Positions 62,535 through 64,000 of a stretch of DNA of 64,000 nt are shown one piece after another (the first letter of the stretch is position 1; each line of letters opens with the position of its first letter). The DNA is from Acidobacteriota bacterium (GTDB lineage Bacteria; Acidobacteriota; Blastocatellia; Chloracidobacteriales; JADJPF01): assembly GCA_016213785.1 (NCBI GenBank), contig JACQZQ010000094.1, forward strand, positions 1 to 64,000. The letters are read 5' to 3'. The notes below the pieces were generated by a model that ran no database searches, had not been told where the DNA came from, and saw only the letters and a list, made by a program, of their open reading frames with translations. Made by a program: the position numbers and the translations under genes.

Positions 62535-64000
62535 ATGGTATATAAAAAAATTTTAAAATCATTTTTAGCTAGCCTATTTATATTTCAGATAACAAATTTC
62601 GATAATAATATTTTTGCTAAAGGGTATTTTAATAATCTAGATAAATTAAAATTAGAGACTAAGTTGAGACAAAACCTGCTTTCTCAACAAGATAAAGAGG
62701 TTTTGGAAAAAACAGAAGAATCACTTGAAAAAGCTATCTCTTTATACAATGAAGGTAAGTATAAAGAAGCTATATCACTTGCTCAGCAAGCAGTTGATAT
62801 TAGAAAAGAAAAATTAGGAGACTCTACCCTAGCTTTAGCAAAAGCATTTAATATTTTAGGCAAAGCCTATTTTTTTGATGAAGATTTTGATAGAGCAGAG
62901 TCTTTTTTTATAAAAGCTCTAGAAATAAGAAAAAAAATTTTAGGCCAAGAACATACTGATATAGCTGAAGTACTTAATAATTTAGGTCTTCTTTATGAGG
63001 GTAAAAGAGAATATGAAAAAGCAGAAGAGCTTTACTTAAAAGCCTTAGAGATGCGTAAAAAGCTTTTAGGTGAAGAGCATTTAGATACAATTTTAATTAT
63101 TAGTAATCTTGGTCAATTGTATGAATTAAAAAACTCTTTTGAAAAAGCTGAAAGTCTTTATATAAAAGCTTTGGAAGTAAGAAAAAAGCTTTTAGGAGAA
63201 GAACATATAGATGTAGCAGAATCACTTAATTATTTAGGTTTATTTTATTATGAAGTAGGAAAGTTTTCACAAGCAGAACCGCTCTTAAACAAAGCCTTAG
63301 AAATAAACAAAAAATTATTAGGAGAAGAACACTTAAAAACAGCCAATATAATGAACAACTTAGCAAATTTATATTTGCGTAAAGGAAAGTATCTACAAGC
63401 AAAGCCACTTTTAGTTAAAGTTTTAGAAATTAATAGAAAGCTATTTAAGGATGGACATTCAAATCTAGCTACAGTACTTAATAATATGGCGGGTTTTTAT
63501 GTTGTTACAGGTCAATACAGTCAAGCAGAAGTACTCTATAAAGAAGCTTTAGAATTAAATAAGAAAATATTAGGAGAAGAGAATCTAGATGTAGCCTTTT
63601 TATTAAATGAATTAGGTGTATTGTACTCAAAAATAGGTGAGTATAATGAGTCAGAAAAGTTTCTAACAAAAGCTTTAGAAATGCGTAGAAAATTCTTACC
63701 AGAAAATAACCCTTTTATAGCATCTTCACTAAATAATCTAGCAGTTCTTTATGAAATTAAAGGAGATGATAAAAATATAGAATCGCTATACTTAAAAGCC
63801 ATAGATATATATAAACAAGTGCTTGGAGAAGAAAGCAATAGTACTGTTACTACGGAAATTAGTTTAGCAGTTTTATATGCTAAAAAAGGAGAATTTGAAA
63901 AAGCAGAAAAGTATTACTTAAAAGCTATAAAAGTCTATAAACAAAGATTAGGAGAACAGCACCCTTTTATTGCAAATGTCTTTAATCTACTAGGATCCTT
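62535..64000 (+). CDS. Kinesin-light-chain-type TPR protein, cut by window end
   Basis: Open from ATG 62535 (AGGAG nine bases upstream) to the last base, about 488 codons, with no stop. An N-terminal signal peptide-like segment (SFLASLFIFQITNFDNNIFA) is followed by ten or so TPR repeats of 42 residues, consensus LNNLGLLYxxxxxYxxAExLYLKALEIRKKLLGEEH (kinesin light chain type). Such arrays are common in large cell-surface or signalling proteins, often with CHAT domains, which would lie beyond the edge. It starts 48 bases after the kinase stop and may be in its operon. Confidence 0.85.
   Translation, partial: MVYKKILKSFLASLFIFQITNFDNNIFAKGYFNNLDKLKLETKLRQNLLSQQDKEVLEKTEESLEKAISLYNEGKYKEAISLAQQAVDIRKEKLGDSTLALAKAFNILGKAYFFDEDFDRAESFFIKALEIRKKILGQEHTDIAEVLNNLGLLYEGKREYEKAEELYLKALEMRKKLLGEEHLDTILIISNLGQLYELKNSFEKAESLYIKALEVRKKLLGEEHIDVAESLNYLGLFYYEVGKFSQAEPLLNKALEINKKLLGEEHLKTANIMNNLANLYLRKGKYLQAKPLLVKVLEINRKLFKDGHSNLATVLNNMAGFYVVTGQYSQAEVLYKEALELNKKILGEENLDVAFLLNELGVLYSKIGEYNESEKFLTKALEMRRKFLPENNPFIASSLNNLAVLYEIKGDDKNIESLYLKAIDIYKQVLGEESNSTVTTEISLAVLYAKKGEFEKAEKYYLKAIKVYKQRLGEQHPFIANVFNLLGS

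Overview
The window is AT-rich bacterial chromosome with short intergenic gaps and no rRNA, tRNA, CRISPR array, prophage or insertion sequence that I could see. Several traits point to a Gram-negative, menaquinone-using bacterium of the Acidobacteriota type, possibly near Blastocatellia: a futalosine-pathway MqnC, a Zwf/OpcA/Gnd/Pgl set, a B12-dependent ribonucleotide reductase, an EgtB-like enzyme, kinesin-light-chain-type TPR proteins, a Ser/Thr kinase with a DUF4384-like sensor, a DUF2378-type protein first described in myxobacteria, and multihaem redox proteins. This placement is inference from gene content, not from a marker phylogeny.

Layout. 1-5.2 kb: an 11-bp G-rich tandem repeat, a ComM/YifB AAA+ protein, a response regulator, a disordered protein and trpS. 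5.3-11.3 kb: a two-gene redox operon. One protein fuses FHA, periplasmic seven-haem cytochrome, ferredoxin and flavoprotein modules. The other fuses two cyclic-nucleotide domains, four Fe-S clusters and a cytochrome-b-like membrane part. 11.6-14 kb: a nucleotidyltransferase, then an overlapping pair made of an HslV/proteasome-like protein and a GT51 glycosyltransferase. 14.3-17.6 kb: a DUF2378-like membrane protein, a broken phospholipase D gene, a type IV pilin-like protein and a secreted coiled-coil protein. 17.8-24.5 kb: a large membrane protein, mqnC, and a flotillin/NfeD operon.

24.7-34.3 kb: lipoproteins, an M28 peptidase, HU, an M50 peptidase, small hypotheticals and egtB. 34.6-43.4 kb: a cobalamin adenosyltransferase, the oxidative pentose phosphate genes gnd-zwf-opcA-pgl, trmO, and polysaccharide genes (Wzz-like, wecB). 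43.5-49.4 kb: the AdoCbl ribonucleotide reductase with a candidate NrdR box, a SpeD homologue that has lost its catalytic residues, and a PstS-like membrane-anchored protein. 49.5-54.2 kb: a cassette of four small proteins that looks faintly like type III secretion needle/rod/chaperone genes, a TPR protein and a zinc-ribbon membrane protein with TxDI repeats. 54.4-56.6 kb: hpt, and an rpiB-deoC pair whose N-terminal extensions look like microcompartment targeting sequences. 56.8-59.3 kb: DUF4912 plus a GH57 glucan branching enzyme. 59.4-64 kb: two divergent DUF4384-type genes, one a Ser/Thr kinase, then a TPR protein cut by the window end.

How they fit together. The adenosyltransferase can supply the cofactor of the ribonucleotide reductase, and the pentose phosphate operon supplies NADPH and ribose phosphate. 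Hpt, RpiB and DeoC fit nucleoside salvage. The kinase, the FHA domain, the cNMP domains and the TxDI-repeat protein suggest phospho-threonine and cyclic-nucleotide signalling that may gate a transmembrane electron-transfer complex. That complex is the best candidate for a little-described system here.
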